A stretch of 64,000 nt of DNA, taken from Sutterella massiliensis (GTDB taxonomy: Bacteria > Pseudomonadota > Gammaproteobacteria > Burkholderiales > Burkholderiaceae_F). Below, in pieces: positions 45,980 to 56,224 of the stretch. The stretch's first letter is position 1. Every line of letters begins with the position of its first letter. A program made the translations under genes and the position numbers. The notes below the pieces were generated by a model. It saw nothing but the letters and a program-made list of their open reading frames with translations, was not told the DNA's origin and searched no databases. The stretch spans positions 1 to 64,000 of the forward strand of contig NZ_JACJJC010000005.1 in assembly GCF_016899755.1 (NCBI RefSeq). The letters are read 5' to 3'.

Positions 45980-46786
45980 ATGTTTGAAGTCGGATTCTTA
46001 GGTGGCGGCAATATGGCGCGCGCACTCGCGGGCGGTTTGGCAAAGAAAATGCCGCCCGAAAAGATTCACGTGATCGACCGTCACCCCGAGAAGCTCGAAA
46101 AACTCGCGGCCGATTTCGGCGTCACCGTGCACGAAGCGCTCGGCGAGTGGGTGACGAAGCTCGATCTCATTGTGCTCGCCGTGAAGCCGCAGGGCATGAA
46201 GGCGGCGCTCGAGCCCGTTGTGTCGCTTTTGAATCCGAAGGGCGCGGCACTCTCGATTGCTGCGGGGATTGAGGCGCAGGTGCTTCGCGGCTGGCTCGGC
46301 GGCTACCCCGTGATGCGCGCCATGCCCAACACGCCCGCGATGGTCGGCTGCGGCACGACGGGTTTCTGGGCGCCGGCCGACATTTCGAGCGATGCGGTGG
46401 CGCAGGCCAAGACCGTGCTCGCAGCTGCGGGCGACGTGGTCGAAATGGACGACGAAGCCGGAATTGATCTCGTGGGGGCCATCCCGGGTTCGGGCCCGGC
46501 GTACGTCTTCCGCTTCATGGAAGCGCTCGAACGCGCGGGTACGCGCCGCGGGCTCTCGCCCGAAGCCGCGAAGGCGCTCGCGCTCGGTACGGTGTACGGC
46601 GCCGCGGTGCTCGCGCGCGAAAGCGGCGAACCGTTCTCGCGTCTTCGCGAGAACGTCACGAGCAAGGGCGGTACGACCGCCAAGGCGCTCGAAGTCATGA
46701 ATGCGCGCGACATTGATGAAATGATGGATGAGGCGGTCGAAGCTGCACTGAAGCGCACGGCCGAAATGAAGGCGCTCTTTCGCTAA
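45980..46786 (+). CDS. proC: Pyrroline-5-carboxylate reductase
   Basis: Last enzyme of proline synthesis. The Rossmann motif GFLGGGNMARALAGG (5-19), VKPQ, MRAMPNTPA and GSGPAYVF (with the active-site-proximal residues), and SKGGTT near residue 232 are diagnostic. 268 residues is normal. It is 65 bases after yggS, probably one operon. proA is elsewhere in the window (59705-60994). Confidence 0.97.
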   Translation: MFEVGFLGGGNMARALAGGLAKKMPPEKIHVIDRHPEKLEKLAADFGVTVHEALGEWVTKLDLIVLAVKPQGMKAALEPVVSLLNPKGAALSIAAGIEAQVLRGWLGGYPVMRAMPNTPAMVGCGTTGFWAPADISSDAVAQAKTVLAAAGDVVEMDDEAGIDLVGAIPGSGPAYVFRFMEALERAGTRRGLSPEAAKALALGTVYGAAVLARESGEPFSRLRENVTSKGGTTAKALEVMNARDIDEMMDEAVEAALKRTAEMKALFR

Positions 46787-47128
46787 ATGAAGCCGTATTG
46801 CTCGAAAGGCCCGGAAGGCAGAACGAGCCATACGGTCAATGGCTATGCGCTTGCGGGGCGTTTTGGCGTCGTTTTGCATGCATTCCGTCGTTTGGCGTAT
46901 GGACAGAACACAAAAACGCCCCCTATTATCTCGAAGAAAATTCGAATGCCGGTGTGAGCCTCTAGCGACGCATCGGGAGCCGGATAAGGAGTTTGCCTTT
47001 CCTCCTTCAAGGAAGAGCCGATGAGGTCCTGCGGCACCTGCGGCGCTTGATTCTCGTGCGGGAAGCTTGCGTCGGGCGCGGGCTGCTCTTGGCGCCAGAA
47101 AAGGTCAAGTTGCTCGCAGGAGAATTGA
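46787..47128 (+). promoter_or_regulatory. Region upstream of the ugp operon
   Basis: 342 bases with no convincing gene. TATTAT (46925-46930) is the best -10, with only a weak -35. No Pho box (CTGTCAT repeats), which controls ugp in E. coli, was found. AGGAG lies just before the ugpB ATG. Confidence 0.35.
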
Positions 47129-48445
47129 ATGAGCAAGCAAATTGCTGCGGCTGCCCTCTCGGCCGCCGTTCTTTTGGCTGCCGGCGCCGCAAGCGCTGCG
47201 CCCACGGAAATCACGCTCTGGCATGCGATGGCCAATACCCTTGGCGACTGGGTGCAGGACGTTACGGACAACTTCAACAAAAGCCAGCAGAACTGCCGGC
47301 TCACTTCCTCCTACAAGGGCAGCTACGATCAGACGATGATGGCGGGCATTGCCGCCCACCGCGCGGGACGCTCGCCCAACGTGCTGCAGGTCTTTGAAGT
47401 GGGTACCGCCACGATGATGTACAGCAAGGGCGCGATCGTGCCCGTGGGCGACATCATGGAAAAGGCGGGCTACAAATTTGACCCGAAGGGCTACATTCCC
47501 GCCGTCTTCGGGTACTACTCCACGGCCGACGGCCGCATGCTGAGCTACCCCTTCAATTCCTCCACCACCGTTCTCTACGTCAATCTCGACAAGTTCGCCA
47601 AAGCGGGCCTGCCTACCGAAACCGACAAGCTGCCGAAGACTTGGCCCGAAATTGAAAAGGCCGCCCAGGCTCTGAAGGCCGCCGGGGAAAAGTGCCCGAT
47701 GACCGTTTCCTGGATGGGCTGGACGCAGCTCGAAAGCTTCTCGACGTGGCACAACATTGAATTTGCCACGCTCAACAACGGTTTCGGCGGCCCGCAGGCG
47801 CGCCTCGCGATCAATACGCCGCTGCATCAGCGTCACATCGAAAATCTTGCGCGCATGGCCAAGGAAGGCACCTTCGTTTACAAGGGCCGCGGCAATCTGC
47901 CCGACGCGACCTTCTATTCGGGCGAATGCGCGATCAATATGGGCTCGTCGGGGTCGCTTGCCAACATCCGCCGCAATGCCGACTTCAAGTTCATGACGCT
48001 GCCGATGCCCTACTATCCGGACGTGCCCGATGCGCCGATGAATACGGCGCTTGGCGGCGCTTCGCTCTGGGCGATGGCCGGCAAGTCCGAAGCCGAGAAC
48101 AAGTGCGTCGCGGACTTCTTCAACTTCCTTTCCGACCCGAAGATTCAGGCAGAAAACCACATGCGCACGGGCTACCTCCCCGTCACGATGAGGGCCTTTG
48201 AGATCGCTAAGGAAAGCGGCTACTACGAAAAGAATCCGGGTGCGGACGTCGCCGTGAAGCAGATGCTCAAGACGACCGACAAGAGCCGCGGCATCCGCCT
48301 CGGCTATCTGCCCAACATCCGCACGATCGTTGACGAAGAGTTCGAAAAGGTCTGGTCCGGTCAGCAGGACGCCAAGGCGGCGATCGACGCCGTCATGCGC
48401 CGCGGCAACGAACAGTTGACGCGCTTCGAGCGCATCGCCCGCTGA
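47129..48445 (+). CDS. ugpB: Glycerol-3-phosphate ABC transporter, periplasmic binding protein
   Basis: UgpB binds sn-glycerol-3-phosphate or glycerophosphodiesters in the periplasm. Residues 1-23 are a signal peptide ([20 protein letters not shown]). The mature part has UgpB hallmarks: [31 protein letters not shown], and the later YFP-type [13 protein letters not shown] and [11 protein letters not shown]. The 438 residues match the family. It heads ugpB-A-E-C. A 9-bp hairpin after it may reduce read-through to the permease genes. Confidence 0.95.
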   Translation: MSKQIAAAALSAAVLLAAGAASAAPTEITLWHAMANTLGDWVQDVTDNFNKSQQNCRLTSSYKGSYDQTMMAGIAAHRAGRSPNVLQVFEVGTATMMYSKGAIVPVGDIMEKAGYKFDPKGYIPAVFGYYSTADGRMLSYPFNSSTTVLYVNLDKFAKAGLPTETDKLPKTWPEIEKAAQALKAAGEKCPMTVSWMGWTQLESFSTWHNIEFATLNNGFGGPQARLAINTPLHQRHIENLARMAKEGTFVYKGRGNLPDATFYSGECAINMGSSGSLANIRRNADFKFMTLPMPYYPDVPDAPMNTALGGASLWAMAGKSEAENKCVADFFNFLSDPKIQAENHMRTGYLPVTMRAFEIAKESGYYEKNPGADVAVKQMLKTTDKSRGIRLGYLPNIRTIVDEEFEKVWSGQQDAKAAIDAVMRRGNEQLTRFERIAR

Positions 48446-48465
48446 CGGCTTTCGGGTCCGAAACG

Positions 48466-48496
48466 CAAGTGCGCTGCGGCTGCGCCCGAGCGCACT
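48466..48496 (+). terminator. Hairpin between ugpB and ugpA
   Basis: AAGTGCGCT (48466-48474) / AGCGCACTT (48488-48496), 9-bp perfect stem, followed by CTTTGG. It could stabilise the ugpB message or partly terminate, the usual way to make more binding protein than permease. Confidence 0.5.
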
Positions 48497-48614
48497 TCTT
48501 TGGCGGCACGATCGAATCGAACGAGCCTGTGCGCCCCTCTTCGAGAGAGCGTACTGGTTTGTTCGTTCGGCGTGTGCGCTTCACCAACACCGCGCTTCAA
48601 GCGAGAAACCTCAA

Positions 48615-49496
48615 GTGGAAAAACGAGCCGTATTCAAGAGCCGTTGGCTGCCCTACGTGCTGATTGCGCCGCAGCTGCTCATCACGCTCATCTTCTTCTT
48701 TCTGCCCGCTGGTCAAGCCATTCATCAGTCCGTGCTGATGGAGGACCCTTTCGGCCTTGCCGTTGAGTTCGTCGGCCTGCAGAACTTCAAGGATCTCTTT
48801 GCGGATCCGAACTATCTCTCAAGCTTCAAGATCACGATGGTCTTCTCTGTGCTCGTCGCCTTTGTGGCGATGGCGCTCAGTCTCCTCTTTGCCGTTTGCG
48901 CCGACCGCGTCATCCGCGGCGCGAATGCCTACAAGACGTTCCTGATCGTTCCCTACGCCATTGCGCCTGCCGTGGCGGGCGTACTCTGGATGTTCATCTT
49001 CAATCCGACGCTCGGCGTCGTCTCCTACGTGCTTCACGCGCTCGGGATTGACTGGAACTACATGATCAGCTCGACCGACGCGCTGATTCTCATCGTTGTA
49101 GCGGCCGTCTGGAAGCAGGTGAGCTACAACTTCATCTTCTTCCTCGCGGGGCTGCAGGCGATTCCGAAGTCGCTTCTTGAGGCCGCGGCCATGGACGGCG
49201 CCGGTCCCGTGCGCCGCTTCTGGAGCGTCGTCTTCCCGCTCCTGTCGCCCACGACCTTCTTCCTTCTTGTGATGAACGTCGTTTACGCGTTCTTCGACAC
49301 CTTCGCCATCGTCGACGCAACGACGCAGGGCGGTCCCGGGCAGGACACGAACATCCTCGTCTACAAGGTCTTCGTCGACGGCTTTCGCAACATGAACTTC
49401 GGCGGTTCGGCCGCTCAGTCCGTCATTCTGATGGTGATGGTGATTGCGCTCACGGTGGTGCAGTTCCGCTTCATCGAACGGCGAGTCAACTATTGA
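48615..49496 (+). CDS. ugpA: Glycerol-3-phosphate ABC transporter permease UgpA
   Basis: 293 residues, six membrane helices, MalF/UgpA type. The EAA loop is [20 protein letters not shown] (about 191-210), which contacts UgpC. The start is GTG at 48615. [20 protein letters not shown] is a typical UgpA N-terminus. It lies after ugpB and ends 10 bases before the ATG of ugpE. Confidence 0.94.
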   Translation: MEKRAVFKSRWLPYVLIAPQLLITLIFFFLPAGQAIHQSVLMEDPFGLAVEFVGLQNFKDLFADPNYLSSFKITMVFSVLVAFVAMALSLLFAVCADRVIRGANAYKTFLIVPYAIAPAVAGVLWMFIFNPTLGVVSYVLHALGIDWNYMISSTDALILIVVAAVWKQVSYNFIFFLAGLQAIPKSLLEAAAMDGAGPVRRFWSVVFPLLSPTTFFLLVMNVVYAFFDTFAIVDATTQGGPGQDTNILVYKVFVDGFRNMNFGGSAAQSVILMVMVIALTVVQFRFIERRVNY

Positions 49497-49506
49497 GGAG
49501 CACGAC

Positions 49507-50355
49507 ATGGTTGAAAATCGCCCCTGGCTCAATTTCCTCACGCACCTCGTTCTCATCATTGGCGTCGTGATCGTGGTCTTCCCGGTCTACGTTGCCTTTG
49601 TCGCTTCCACGCAGACGGCTGTCCAGGTCGAGCAGGCGCCGATGAGTCTCATTCCGGGCACGCATCTCATCGAGAACTATTCGCAGATTCTCTTTGAGGG
49701 CGGCGGCACGGCTTCGCGCGCGCCCGTGGGTCGCATGATGTTCGTCTCGCTCATGATGGCGCTCGGCATCTCCTTCGGGAAGATTCTGATTTCGCTCCTT
49801 TCGGCCTTTGCGATCGTCTACTTCCGCTTTCCGCTCAGAAAGCTCTGCTTCTGGCTCATCTTCGTCACGCTCATGCTGCCCGTCGAAGTGCGCATCACGC
49901 CTACCTACCAGGTGATGGCCGATCTGCATCTGATCGACAGCTGGGCGGGCCTCATCCTGCCCGTGATCGCTTCGGCAACGGCAACGTTCCTCTTCCGACA
50001 GTTCTTCCTGACGGTGCCGGATGAACTCGCCGAGGCCGCGCGCATGGACGGCGCCGGACCGATGCGGTTCTTCTTCACGATTCTGTTGCCGCTTTCGCTC
50101 ACGAACATCGCCGCGATGTTCGTCATCCAGTTCATCTACGGCTGGAATCAGTACCTCTGGCCGCTCCTCGTCACGACCAAGGAAGACATGTACCCGATCG
50201 TGATCGGCATCAAGCGCATGATCGGCGGCGGCGACTCGGCCAACGAATGGAACCTCATCATGGCAACGGCCATCCTGGCGCTTCTGCCGCCCGCACTCGT
50301 CGTCACGCTCATGCAGCGCTGGTTCGTCAAGGGTCTGGTCGACACCGAAAAGTAA
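49507..50355 (+). CDS. ugpE: Glycerol-3-phosphate ABC transporter permease UgpE
   Basis: 282 residues, six membrane helices, MalG/UgpE type. EAA loop [20 protein letters not shown]. It begins [20 protein letters not shown] with GAGGAG upstream and pairs with UgpA in the membrane. Confidence 0.94.
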   Translation: MVENRPWLNFLTHLVLIIGVVIVVFPVYVAFVASTQTAVQVEQAPMSLIPGTHLIENYSQILFEGGGTASRAPVGRMMFVSLMMALGISFGKILISLLSAFAIVYFRFPLRKLCFWLIFVTLMLPVEVRITPTYQVMADLHLIDSWAGLILPVIASATATFLFRQFFLTVPDELAEAARMDGAGPMRFFFTILLPLSLTNIAAMFVIQFIYGWNQYLWPLLVTTKEDMYPIVIGIKRMIGGGDSANEWNLIMATAILALLPPALVVTLMQRWFVKGLVDTEK

Positions 50356-50382
50356 CGCGCAACGAATACCGGAAATCCGACA

Positions 50383-51462
50383 ATGGCAAGCATTCAATTC
50401 AAGAATCTCAGAAAGAGCTACGGCGACACGGAAGTCGTTCACGGGCTCACGCTCGACATCGCCGACGGCGAATTCATCGTGATCGTGGGGCCCTCGGGTT
50501 GCGGGAAGTCGACGCTTCTGCGCATGGTTGCGGGGCTCGAAGAAATCACTTCGGGCGAACTCCTGATCGGCGGGCGCGTCGTGAACCGCCTCGAGCCCAA
50601 GGACCGCGACTGCGCGATGGTCTTTCAGAACTACGCGCTCTACCCGCACATGACGGTCTTCGACAACATGGCTTACGGCCTCAAGATCCGCGGCGTACCC
50701 AAGGAGGAAATCGAAAAGCGCGTCGCCGGTGCGGCGAAGATGCTCGAGCTTGAGCATCTGCTCGAGCGCCGTCCTCGCCAGCTTTCGGGCGGGCAGCGCC
50801 AGCGCGTGGCAATGGGCCGCGCGATCGTGCGTGAACCCTCGGCCTTCCTCTTTGACGAGCCGCTCTCGAACCTTGACGCGAAGCTGCGCGTGCAGACGCG
50901 CCTGCAGATTCAGCAGCTGCATCGCCGTCTGCGCACGACGAGTCTTTACGTCACGCACGATCAGGTCGAGGCCATGACGCTTGCGCACCGCATGATCGTC
51001 ATGAATGGCGGCGTTGCCGAACAGGTCGGCACGCCTCAGGAGGTTTACGACAAGCCCGCGACGATGTTTGTGGCGAACTTCATCGGTTCGCCGCCGATGA
51101 ACCTTCTGCAGGGCCGCGTCGTTGAGGGCGGGCGCGCATTCGAGCACGCGGGCGGACGAGTGGCTCTTCCGGCGGTTTTTGCCGAGCTCGACGGGCGAGA
51201 ACTCGTGCTCGGCGTGCGCCCCGAACACGTGCGCCTCATGCCCGCGACGGCTGCCGACGCTCTGGCGCTCTTTGACGTCGACACCGTCGAAGGGCTCGGT
51301 CCCGACTACCTCGTGCACGGGCGCATGCTCGGGCAGAACGTCGTCTTCCGCGAAGACCGCGAGAGCTTTATCCCGCAGGCGGGTGAGAAGGCCGCCATGA
51401 CCTTCGCCGCCAAGGGTATCCATTGGTTCGATCCGAAGACGAAAAAGCGCATCGACCTCTAA
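50383..51462 (+). CDS. ugpC: Glycerol-3-phosphate ABC transporter ATPase UgpC
   Basis: 359-residue ATPase of the MalK/UgpC type. Walker [10 protein letters not shown] (36-44), Q-loop, signature [15 protein letters not shown] (about 133-147), Walker [12 protein letters not shown] and the switch His in YVTHDQ. The C-terminal 120 residues form the MalK-type regulatory TOBE domain. It completes the operon; no ugpQ phosphodiesterase follows. Confidence 0.95.
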   Translation: MASIQFKNLRKSYGDTEVVHGLTLDIADGEFIVIVGPSGCGKSTLLRMVAGLEEITSGELLIGGRVVNRLEPKDRDCAMVFQNYALYPHMTVFDNMAYGLKIRGVPKEEIEKRVAGAAKMLELEHLLERRPRQLSGGQRQRVAMGRAIVREPSAFLFDEPLSNLDAKLRVQTRLQIQQLHRRLRTTSLYVTHDQVEAMTLAHRMIVMNGGVAEQVGTPQEVYDKPATMFVANFIGSPPMNLLQGRVVEGGRAFEHAGGRVALPAVFAELDGRELVLGVRPEHVRLMPATAADALALFDVDTVEGLGPDYLVHGRMLGQNVVFREDRESFIPQAGEKAAMTFAAKGIHWFDPKTKKRIDL

Positions 51463-51495
51463 AGCGCGATTGCCGTCTGTTGTTTAATGGAGGGG

Positions 51496-51564
51496 GCGCC
51501 CGATGCGAACAAAAATGCGGGCGCTCAGCACGAAGCCGCCCGAATGCGTCTGCACTCGGGCGGC
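51496..51564 (+). terminator. Two GC-rich hairpins after ugpC
   Basis: GCGCCCG (51496-51502) / CGGGCGC (51518-51524) and GCCGCCCGA (51535-51543) / TCGGGCGGC (51556-51564). Neither has a strong T-run, so termination is only likely. Confidence 0.45.
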
Positions 51565-51607
51565 GCTTTGAGGAGAGCCGTTTTTCTCGAAAAGGTACGC
51601 CGATCCC

Positions 51608-52051
51608 ATGACCGAATGGACCGACGCGCTTCTGGCGCTTTTCCAGCACGAAAGCATCGAATACGCACTTTTTGCCGCTGCATTCGTTTCCGCGACGCTC
51701 ATGCCGGGCGGCTCGGAAGTGGTGCTTGTGGGCGCTATCGCGGGGGACCCCTCGCGCTATCTCTATTTCGTGGCGATCGCTACGCTCGGCAATACGCTCG
51801 GGAGCATGACGGGCTACGCCATCGGGCGCTTCATTCCAGAAAAGAAAAAGGAGGGGCGGGCACTCAAGTGGCTGCACCGCTACGGCATTTGGGCGATGCT
51901 CTTTTGCTGGCTGCCGCTCGTGGGCGACGCTCTCTCGGTGGCGGCGGGGTGGCTGCGCCTCAACCCCTTTGCAACGATGGGCCTCATTGCGGCGGGCAAG
52001 TGCGCGCGCTACCTCGTCGTGGGCGGCGCGACGCTGCCCTTTGCGAGCTGA
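51608..52051 (+). CDS. YqaA-family small membrane protein
   Basis: 147-residue DedA-related (SNARE-associated) inner-membrane protein. Family motifs are SATLMPGGSEVVLVGAIA, LGNTLGSMTGYAIGR and GDALSVAAGWLR. There are about four hydrophobic segments. YqaA-like proteins have no settled role; relatives may move lipids. It lies 145 bases after ugpC behind hairpins. Confidence 0.88.
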   Translation: MTEWTDALLALFQHESIEYALFAAAFVSATLMPGGSEVVLVGAIAGDPSRYLYFVAIATLGNTLGSMTGYAIGRFIPEKKKEGRALKWLHRYGIWAMLFCWLPLVGDALSVAAGWLRLNPFATMGLIAAGKCARYLVVGGATLPFAS

Positions 52052-52494
52052 GTTGGCGCCGCTCGCGGTTTCGTTTCCTCATCAGCGGCGAAGTTGTCCA
52101 ACTGCGACCGATCGCCGATCCACCTATGCGGCAAAGCGGCAGGCGAGGCGCTTGAGAAGTGCCGCGCCGCGTCCGGCTTGAACTTTCGCATTGTCGAAAA
52201 AGTCTCGCAACGTTAAGAAAATCCTAAGAAAATCGCCATTTCGAGGTGCTTTTTGACGGGTTTTGCACCGCTATAATGAGCGGCACCGCGCTTCGGTTCG
52301 ACCGGTGCGCTCGGGTTCCCTTCGCTCGCTTTCGAGCGGTGCGGCCCGTTCGCCGGCAGTGCCGAAGTCGTTTTTTGTGCTTTTTCGAAAGCCGTTTTGC
52401 GCCGCTTCCCGGGTGCGCCCGCCGCCAGGGCAGCGGATGCGCGCTCGCGCGAGCGCCCGCGGACGGCCTTTCATCATTACCGCTTGGAACCGCT
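52052..52494 (+). promoter_or_regulatory. Region upstream of etfBA
   Basis: 443 bases without a convincing gene. A perfect TATAAT stands at 52272-52277. TTGACG (52253-52258) is upstream but only 13 bases away, too near for a normal -35, so promoter strength is uncertain. The leader to etfB would be about 210 bases and GC-rich. Confidence 0.45.
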
Positions 52495-53244
52495 GTGAAG
52501 ATCTTAGTAGCTGTGAAGCGCGTCGTTGACGCCAAGGTCAAGGTTCGGCCGCTGCCCGACAATTCCGGGGTCGATACGAAAATCGCCAAGATGGCGATCA
52601 ATCCCTTCGACGAAATCGCCGTTGAAGCGGCCGTTCAGCTCAAGGAGGCCGGCAAGGCCGACGAAGTCGTTGCCGTGACGATCGGTGCGCTCAAGTCCGT
52701 CGACACGCTGCGCGTGGCGATGGCGATCGGCGCCGACCGCTCGATTCATGTGCTTACCGACGATGCGCTGGAACCCCTGGCCGTTGCCAAGGTGCTCGCC
52801 AAAATCGTCGAGCGCGAAAAGCCCGATCTGGTGCTTTTGGGCAAGCAGGCGATCGACGACGACGCCAATCAGGTCGGTCAGATGCTCTCGGCTCTCTGGG
52901 CGCGTCCGCTCGGCGCCTTCGCGAGCGAAATCGATTGCGTGGACGGCCGCTACATCGTCACGCGCGAAACCGACGGCGGCACGCAGACCGTCTCGCTCGC
53001 CTCGCCCGCCGTCGTGACGGCGGACCTGCGCCTTGCCGAGCCGCGCTACGTCACGCTGCCCTCGATGGCCAAGGCTCGCAAGAAGCCCGTCGAAACGATC
53101 GAACTCGCTGCGCTCGGCGTCGAAACGGCACCGCGCATCCGCACGGTGCGTGTGGAGCTGCCGCCTGCGCGCAAGGCGGGCGTCATGGTTTCGAGCGTTG
53201 CCGAGCTCGTTGACAAACTCAAGAACGAAGCCCGCGTCATCTGA
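52495..53244 (+). CDS. etfB: Electron transfer flavoprotein, beta subunit
   Basis: 249-residue EtfB. It starts at GTG 52495 (MKILVAVKRVVDAKVKVRPL) and has the AMP-binding GADRSIHVLTD and LLGKQAIDDDANQVGQMLSA stretch, and the recognition-loop-type VETIELAALGV. With EtfA it carries electrons from acyl-CoA dehydrogenases or similar flavoenzymes. No dehydrogenase or ETF-quinone oxidoreductase gene is adjacent. Confidence 0.95.
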   Translation: MKILVAVKRVVDAKVKVRPLPDNSGVDTKIAKMAINPFDEIAVEAAVQLKEAGKADEVVAVTIGALKSVDTLRVAMAIGADRSIHVLTDDALEPLAVAKVLAKIVEREKPDLVLLGKQAIDDDANQVGQMLSALWARPLGAFASEIDCVDGRYIVTRETDGGTQTVSLASPAVVTADLRLAEPRYVTLPSMAKARKKPVETIELAALGVETAPRIRTVRVELPPARKAGVMVSSVAELVDKLKNEARVI

Positions 53245-53261
53245 AGAAGGAGTCAGCAAGA

Positions 53262-54197
53262 ATGCCCGCACTTTTGGTTGCAGAACACGACAACGTGACG
53301 CTCAAGCCCGCGACGGCGCATGCGCTCACCGCCCTTCGTCAGATGGCCGATACGGTCGACGTGCTCGTCGCCGGCAACGCCTGCAGCGCCGTGGCCGAGG
53401 AGGCCGCCAAGCTCGAAGGCGTGCGCACGGTGATCTACGCACAGAGCCCGCAGCTCGCGCAGGAATGTCCCGAGGCGCTCGCCGCGCTCGTCGCGCGCGA
53501 AGGCAAGGGCTACTCGCACATTTTCTACGTGTCGAGCTCGCTCGGCAAAGCGGCGATGCCGCGCACGGCTGCGCTTCTTGACTGCTCGCCCGTTTCCGAC
53601 GTGCTTGCCGTGAAGGGCCCGAAGACCTTCGTTCGCGGCATCTACGCCGGTTCGCTCCTCGCGACCGTTGAAGTCGATGAGGAAACGGTGGTCGGCACGA
53701 TCCGCGCGACCTCTTTTGCGCCCTGCGGCACAGGGGGCGAAGCCGTGATCGAAGAAGTCATTGCCGAACAGCTCTACGACGACTCGCGTTTCGTGAAGTT
53801 CGCCGAAACCGAATCCGATCGTCCCGAACTCGTCTCCGCACGCGTTGTCGTCGCGGGCGGGCGCGGCCTCATCGACGAAGAGGGCTTCAAGGCGATGGAA
53901 GGCTTTGCCGACTCGATCGGCGCGGCCGTCGGCGCCACGCGCACCGCAGTCGACATGGGGCTTTGCCCGAACGACTGGCAGATCGGTCAGACGGGCAAGA
54001 TGGTGGCGCCCGAACTCTATTTCGGCGTCGGCATCTCGGGCGCGATCCAGCACACGGCCGGCATCAAGGACGCCAAGGTGATCGTTGCGATCAACAAGGA
54101 CCCGGAGGCGCCGATTTTCGAAATCGCCGACTACGGACTCGTTGCCGACGGTGCCGAAACCTGCCGCGAATTGCAGGCCGCACTCGGCGCGAAGTAA
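53262..54197 (+). CDS. etfA: Electron transfer flavoprotein, alpha subunit
   Basis: 311-residue EtfA. FAD contacts are in the C-terminal half: [49 protein letters not shown], and [19 protein letters not shown]. It begins 17 bases after etfB with GAAGGAG. The arrangement etfB-etfA is typical of proteobacteria. Confidence 0.96.
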   Translation: MPALLVAEHDNVTLKPATAHALTALRQMADTVDVLVAGNACSAVAEEAAKLEGVRTVIYAQSPQLAQECPEALAALVAREGKGYSHIFYVSSSLGKAAMPRTAALLDCSPVSDVLAVKGPKTFVRGIYAGSLLATVEVDEETVVGTIRATSFAPCGTGGEAVIEEVIAEQLYDDSRFVKFAETESDRPELVSARVVVAGGRGLIDEEGFKAMEGFADSIGAAVGATRTAVDMGLCPNDWQIGQTGKMVAPELYFGVGISGAIQHTAGIKDAKVIVAINKDPEAPIFEIADYGLVADGAETCRELQAALGAK

Positions 54198-54246
54198 GCG
54201 CGTGCGGGCCGGGTGCCGCCCAACGCAAAAAAGCGGGGCGCACGGC

Positions 54247-54276
54247 TTGCAAGCGTCGAATTCGCTCGATTAAAAT
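54247..54276 (+). promoter_or_regulatory. Predicted rpsP promoter
   Basis: -35 TTGCAA (54247-54252), 18 bp, -10 TAAAAT (54271-54276), 125 bases ahead of rpsP. Confidence 0.55.
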
Positions 54277-54285
54277 CGCGAATTC

Positions 54286-54315
54286 GCGGGCGTCGCTTCA
54301 TGAGCCGACGCCCGC
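54286..54315 (+). promoter_or_regulatory. 10-bp hairpin in the rpsP leader
   Basis: GCGGGCGTCG (54286-54295), loop CTTCATGAGC, CGACGCCCGC (54306-54315). It would form at the extreme 5' end of the rpsP mRNA if transcription starts near 54283. It may protect the RNA or control transcription. Confidence 0.45.
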
Positions 54316-54400
54316 CTTATTTCCAAATTCCCGCTTGAAGAGCGCTCGCAAAGTGCGCTTCAAGCACCATTCAAAGCACCAAAGTTAAAGAGGTAAACTC

Positions 54401-54682
54401 ATGGTCATCGTTCGTCTCGCCCGCGGCGGCTCGAAGAAGCGTCCCTTCTACTCCATCAACGTTTGCGACTCGCGCTGCCGTCGTGACGGCCGCTTCATCG
54501 AACGCGTCGGCTACTATAACCCGATGGCTGCCGGCCAGGCCGTCCGCCTTTCGATCAACACCGAACGCCTCGCTTTCTGGCAGGGCAACGGCGCGCAGCT
54601 CTCCGAAACGGTTGCCCGCCTCGTGAAGGAATTCAAGGCTGCCGAGGCTGCCAAGCCCGCCGCCGAAGCCGCTGCCGAATAA
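54401..54682 (+). CDS. rpsP: 30S ribosomal protein S16
   Basis: 93-residue S16 beginning [20 protein letters not shown], with [14 protein letters not shown] and an Ala/Glu-rich C-terminus. It is the first gene of the rpsP-rimM-trmD-rplS operon. A large nested hairpin follows before rimM. Confidence 0.97.
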   Translation: MVIVRLARGGSKKRPFYSINVCDSRCRRDGRFIERVGYYNPMAAGQAVRLSINTERLAFWQGNGAQLSETVARLVKEFKAAEAAKPAAEAAAE

Positions 54683-54747
54683 TTTCGACAGCCGCTTGAA
54701 GCTGCTCGCTCGAGCGCGCTATCTGCGCCTAGGGCAGCACTAGCACT

Positions 54748-54868
54748 AAAAACCCCGCACCCCCTCAAGTGCGGACTCGGCTGAACGGTCGTGCCTCTCG
54801 TGTCTAGCACATCGGATCCGTTCCTGCCGCATGAGTCCGGTATCTACGCCTGAGAATGCGGGGTTTTT
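54748..54868 (+). ncRNA. 121-nt nested hairpin between rpsP and rimM (candidate attenuator)
   Basis: A perfect 12-bp outer stem AAAAACCCCGCA (54748-54759) / TGCGGGGTTTTT (54857-54868) encloses CGGACTC (54772-54778) / GAGTCCG (54833-54839), GAACGG (54783-54788) / CCGTTC (54818-54823) and GTGC (54791-54794) / GCAC (54807-54810), all nested in order. Alternative local pairings exist: CCGCAC (54755-54760) / GTGCGG (54769-54774) and CCGCAT (54827-54832) / ATGCGG (54856-54861), the latter directly before the T-run. Mutually exclusive folds next to a U-tract suggest attenuation or partial termination before rimM. Confidence 0.6.
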
Positions 54869-54899
54869 CTTTGCCGAAAGACCTCTCAAGGATTCTGTC

Positions 54900-55418
54900 A
54901 TGGACGATCTTGTCGAACTCGGCCGCACGGGCGGCGCCTACGGTTTCCGGGGCTGGGTGCGAATCGTGCCCTTTGAAACGGGCGAAGTGCTCGAAAAGGT
55001 GCGCAACTGGACGCTCGTCGATCAGCTCGGACGCCGCACCGAAGTCGTCGTCAAGGGCCTGCGCCGTCACGGTACGGGCTTCATCGCCAAGTGGGACGGG
55101 TGCGACACGAAGGAGGCGGCCGACGCGTTGCGCCTTCACATCGCCGTTTCGCGCGCGGACTTCCCTGATGCGGGCGAAGATGCCGTCTGGGCTGTCGATC
55201 TCGTCGGCTGCGAAGTCGTGAATCTCGAGGGTGCCGCGCTCGGCACGCTCGTCGACATCGGCACGAACGGCGCACAGGATCTGCTGATCGTCGAATACAC
55301 GGCCGAGGACGGCAAGAAAAAGCGCTTCATGGTGCCCAACGTCAAGGACGTGTTCCTGCGCGAAATCGACATCGAGAAGAAGCGCATCGTCATCGACTGG
55401 CTGCCCGAGTGGCGCTGA
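54900..55418 (+). CDS. rimM: Ribosome maturation factor RimM
   Basis: 172-residue 16S processing factor that binds S19 and helps mature the 30S head. The N-terminal domain starts DDLVELGRTGGAYGFRGWVR; the C-terminal PRC-barrel has WAVDLVGCEVVNLEG, LGTLVDIGTNGAQDLL and the end VIDWLPEW. ATG 54900 with AAGGA upstream was chosen; an in-frame ATG at 54831 lies inside the hairpin region and would add residues not typical of RimM. Confidence 0.94.
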   Translation: MDDLVELGRTGGAYGFRGWVRIVPFETGEVLEKVRNWTLVDQLGRRTEVVVKGLRRHGTGFIAKWDGCDTKEAADALRLHIAVSRADFPDAGEDAVWAVDLVGCEVVNLEGAALGTLVDIGTNGAQDLLIVEYTAEDGKKKRFMVPNVKDVFLREIDIEKKRIVIDWLPEWR

Positions 55419-55469
55419 TCGATCCTCGCATTCTCTTCGTCCGATACAACGCTTTAGGAGCCGCTCCCG

Positions 55470-56216
55470 ATGCGCTTTGACGTCGTCACGCTTTTCCCGG
55501 AAATTTTCTCCGCTGTCCGCGACTGCGGCATCACCGCGCGCGCCCGCAAGCGCGGCCTCTGGTCGATCAATCTCTGGAACCCGCGCGAGGCGACGCACGA
55601 TACGCATCGTACGGTCGACGACCGACCCTTCGGCGGCGGTCCGGGCATGGTCATGATGGCCGAGCCGCTCGCGCAGACGATCGACTTCATTCGCGCTTCC
55701 GGCAACCGCGGGCGCGTGGTGAGCTTTGCGCCGAACGGCGAGCGACTCACCGATGCGCGCGTGCGCGCCTTCGTCGAGTCCCGCGAGGATCTCGTGCTTG
55801 TTTGCGGCCGCTACGAAGGGATCGACGAGCGCTTCCTTTCGACCTATGTCGACGAGGTGGTGAGCCTCGGCGACTTCGTGCTTTCGGGCGGGGAGCTGCC
55901 GGCATGCGCGCTGATCGACGCGGTCGTGCGGCAGCTGCCGGGGGCGATCAAGGATCTCTCGGCTTCGGACGAAAGCTTCGCGACGGGACTTCTTGATGCT
56001 CCGCACTACACGCGCCCCGAAGTCTGGCGCGGACAGGGCGTGCCCGAAGTGCTCCTTTCGGGGCACCACGCCAACATCGCGGACTGGACGCGCAAAGAAA
56101 GTCTCGCACTTACCTTGCGCACACGCCCCGATTTGATTAAAATCGCGAACTCTTCCGGTCGCCTTGACCGTGCGGACAAGAAATATCTGCGTTCGCTCGG
56201 CTGGCGGGAAGAATAA
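55470..56216 (+). CDS. trmD: tRNA (guanine37-N1)-methyltransferase
   Basis: SPOUT methyltransferase that makes m1G37, preventing frameshifts. It starts MRFDVVTLFPEIF and has the knot motifs DDRPFGGGPGMVM, CGRYEGIDERF and LGDFVLSGGE, then LLDAPHYTRP. 248 residues is standard. TAGGAG precedes the ATG. A terminator lies just after it. Confidence 0.98.
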   Translation: MRFDVVTLFPEIFSAVRDCGITARARKRGLWSINLWNPREATHDTHRTVDDRPFGGGPGMVMMAEPLAQTIDFIRASGNRGRVVSFAPNGERLTDARVRAFVESREDLVLVCGRYEGIDERFLSTYVDEVVSLGDFVLSGGELPACALIDAVVRQLPGAIKDLSASDESFATGLLDAPHYTRPEVWRGQGVPEVLLSGHHANIADWTRKESLALTLRTRPDLIKIANSSGRLDRADKKYLRSLGWREE

Positions 56217-56224
56217 GTTTTTCG

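Noticed and set aside
46787-47128. A Pho box upstream of ugpB
   Set aside because: No pair of CTGTCAT-like repeats at 11-bp spacing was found, although ugp is Pho-controlled in E. coli.
52253-52277. TTGACG plus TATAAT as a normal sigma-70 promoter for etfB
   Set aside because: The spacing is only 13 bp, well below the accepted 15-19, so only the -10 is reported.
54748-54868. Signal recognition particle (4.5S) RNA, because of the long hairpin form
   Set aside because: The invariant GGAA tetraloop region and AGGTCCGGAAGGAAGCAGCC-type core are missing.
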